NCBI GenBank assembly: GCA_903839675.1
Contig: CAIMDB010000035.1
Location: 1-64,000 of the forward strand
From: an uncultured Sphingomonadales bacterium
GTDB taxonomy: Bacteria > Pseudomonadota > Alphaproteobacteria > Sphingomonadales > Sphingomonadaceae
Direction of reading: 5' to 3'
Length of the DNA: 64,000 nucleotides
Below, one piece after another: positions 62,785-64,000 of the stretch. Made by a program: the position numbers and the translations under genes. Every line of letters starts with the position of its first letter. The stretch's first letter is position 1. Under the pieces are notes generated by a model, which saw nothing but the letters and a program-made list of their open reading frames with translations, searched no databases and was not told the DNA's origin.

Positions 62785-64000
62785 ATGGACGTTATTCGGC
62801 CGGTTGGGTTTGAGCCGCGGAATGAGCCGCCTTCCCACCAAAATGAGGCGGTCATTCCGCCGTCCGCCGAATCTCGCGGTGGGCAATTTGCATCTCAAAA
62901 CCAGAATCTGATTGAGATCGGCCTGATCGTCGACATCTCAGGCTCGGGCTCGAAAGCGATCTTCTTTGGCGACAAACTGCTCCCGCTGGCGGAACAGGCG
63001 ACAGACTCTTGCCTTGCCATGTCCGGCCAGGTCGGCGGCCAGATCAAAATTCGCGTTGGGTCGACCTGGCTTTTGGCCAACGTCCGTACGCTAAGCCTCG
63101 ACACCCGCTCTGAGCAGCTGATTACAGCATCCATCGATTATCTGGGCGAAGGCGATGAAGAGCGCCTCACGGGCAAAGTCTACAATTTCCGACGCGGCAT
63201 CACGCGCTTTCCAGCACCCGGCACGCCGGTCTACGCCGTGACGTCGGACGACGTCCGCCAGATGTATGCGGCCGAAGACAAGCCGAACATCGAAGTCGGC
63301 ATCGTCCACCCGACCCGCGACGTTCGCGGTGCGCTCTATATCGATGCGATGCTTGGCAAGCATTTCGCGCTGCTGGGATCGACCGGTACCGGCAAATCCA
63401 CATCTGCCGCGCTCATTCTCCACCGCATCTGCGAACTCGCGCCGCAGGGCCATATCGTGATGATTGACCCGCATGGCGAATATTCTGCCGCGTTCAAGAC
63501 CAACGGCGCGCTATACGATGTCAACAACTTGCAAATGCCTTATTGGCTGATGAATTTTGAGGAACATTGCGAGGTCTTCCTGACCTCCACCGGCAATGAA
63601 CGCCAGATCGATGCCGACATTCTCGCCAAGTGCCTTCTCTCTGCGCGCCAGAAGAGCCGCGTTGCGGCGGGTATCGCCAAGCTCACCGTCGATTCCCCTA
63701 TTCCCTACCTTCTGTCTGATCTTTCGGCGGTACTGCAGGCGGAAATGGGGCGGCTCGACAAGTCTGGCGACAACGCGCCTTATTCCCGCCTGAAGTCGAA
63801 GATCGAAGAGATCAAGGCTGATCCGCGATACGCGTTTATGTTCTCCGGCATGCTCGTCGCCGATACGATGGCCGACTTCCTGAGCCGCATCTTCCGCTTG
63901 CCGGGCGACGGCAAGCCGATTTCCATCATCGACGTGTCGGGCGTGCCGTCTGACATCACGTCCGTCGTTGTTGCCATGCTGTCGCGCATGGTGTTCGACT
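62785..64000 (+). CDS. HerA-like ATP-binding protein (DUF87), 5' part
   Basis: A frame open from ATG at 62785 to the window end (405 residues seen, so truncated). Residues about 40-160 contain a beta-barrel-like HAS domain. Walker A is GSTGTGKST (198-206) and a Walker B-like HIVMIDPHGEY follows at about 223-233. The family comprises HerA hexameric DNA translocases, of which bacterial members act in repair or in defence operons. The sequence resembles the general chromosomal DUF87 protein common in alphaproteobacteria. No NurA partner can be checked because the 3' end is outside the window. Confidence 0.88.
   Translation, partial: MDVIRPVGFEPRNEPPSHQNEAVIPPSAESRGGQFASQNQNLIEIGLIVDISGSGSKAIFFGDKLLPLAEQATDSCLAMSGQVGGQIKIRVGSTWLLANVRTLSLDTRSEQLITASIDYLGEGDEERLTGKVYNFRRGITRFPAPGTPVYAVTSDDVRQMYAAEDKPNIEVGIVHPTRDVRGALYIDAMLGKHFALLGSTGTGKSTSAALILHRICELAPQGHIVMIDPHGEYSAAFKTNGALYDVNNLQMPYWLMNFEEHCEVFLTSTGNERQIDADILAKCLLSARQKSRVAAGIAKLTVDSPIPYLLSDLSAVLQAEMGRLDKSGDNAPYSRLKSKIEEIKADPRYAFMFSGMLVADTMADFLSRIFRLPGDGKPISIIDVSGVPSDITSVVVAMLSRMVFD

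Noticed and set aside
1-64000. CRISPR arrays, insertion sequences, prophage genes, integrases and attachment sites.
   Set aside because: No regular direct-repeat arrays, transposase or phage structural proteins were recognised. The tRNA-Gly genes have no integrase next to them.

Overview
The window looks like a chromosomal segment of an alphaproteobacterium of the order Sphingomonadales (Sphingopyxis/Sphingorhabdus/Sphingomonas-like). This rests on the protein families seen: a PEPxxWA-CTERM protein, a PrsK-PrsR-PrsT exopolysaccharide control module, a CrtZ carotenoid hydroxylase, a stand-alone Flp pilin, a PepSY/PhoP/PhoQ-like trio, and many GTG or TTG starts in moderately GC-rich DNA. No plasmid, prophage, insertion sequence or CRISPR hallmarks were seen. 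The genus is an inference.

Layout. Positions 1-14765 form a surface polysaccharide locus: the end of a tyrosine autokinase, an exported TPR-like protein, GDP-fucose synthesis (gmd, fcl), a flippase, two FkbM methyltransferases around a fused Alg13/Alg14-type glycosyltransferase, an exported beta-helix protein, a GT2 transferase and a polymerase/ligase, all on the plus strand. A PglC-type initiating transferase and wecC/wecB for UDP-ManNAcA lie on the minus strand. Positions 14778-23616 are housekeeping or regulatory: a class III aminotransferase, a repeat-bearing gap, ald with a divergent Lrp-type regulator, a two-component system with a PepSY-like protein, the ABC-F ATPase Uup and a DUF815 ATPase. 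Positions 23649-31726 hold a second exopolysaccharide module (prsT, prsR, prsK, a membrane initiating transferase, and divergent manC). A striking 42-bp symmetric dyad lies between the last two.

Positions 31723-55066 are mostly core metabolism: a short-chain-acyl-type regulator with isocitrate lyase, a Flp pilin, a CinA-like protein, a diguanylate cyclase, rpmI-rplT-pheS-pheT flanked by two tRNA-Gly genes, pntB, hisN, an OmpA/FecR pair, a glutathione transferase, ubiG, lysC, a nitronate monooxygenase-like enzyme, the PEP-CTERM protein, crtZ, sucC and etfBA.

Positions 55048-64000 hold nhaA and then an unusual unit: a LysR regulator divergent from a tandem-GNAT acyltransferase, an NfrB-like glycosyltransferase and an NfrA-C-like envelope protein. 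A TauE-type exporter, a TIGR02186 protein and a HerA-like ATPase cut by the window end follow. The GNAT-NfrB-NfrA unit is my best candidate for an undescribed envelope system. Its leader contains two perfect inverted repeats, and the ribosome binding site can pair with a segment that overlaps one of them.

All calls come from reading sequence and recalling family hallmarks. No database search was run.
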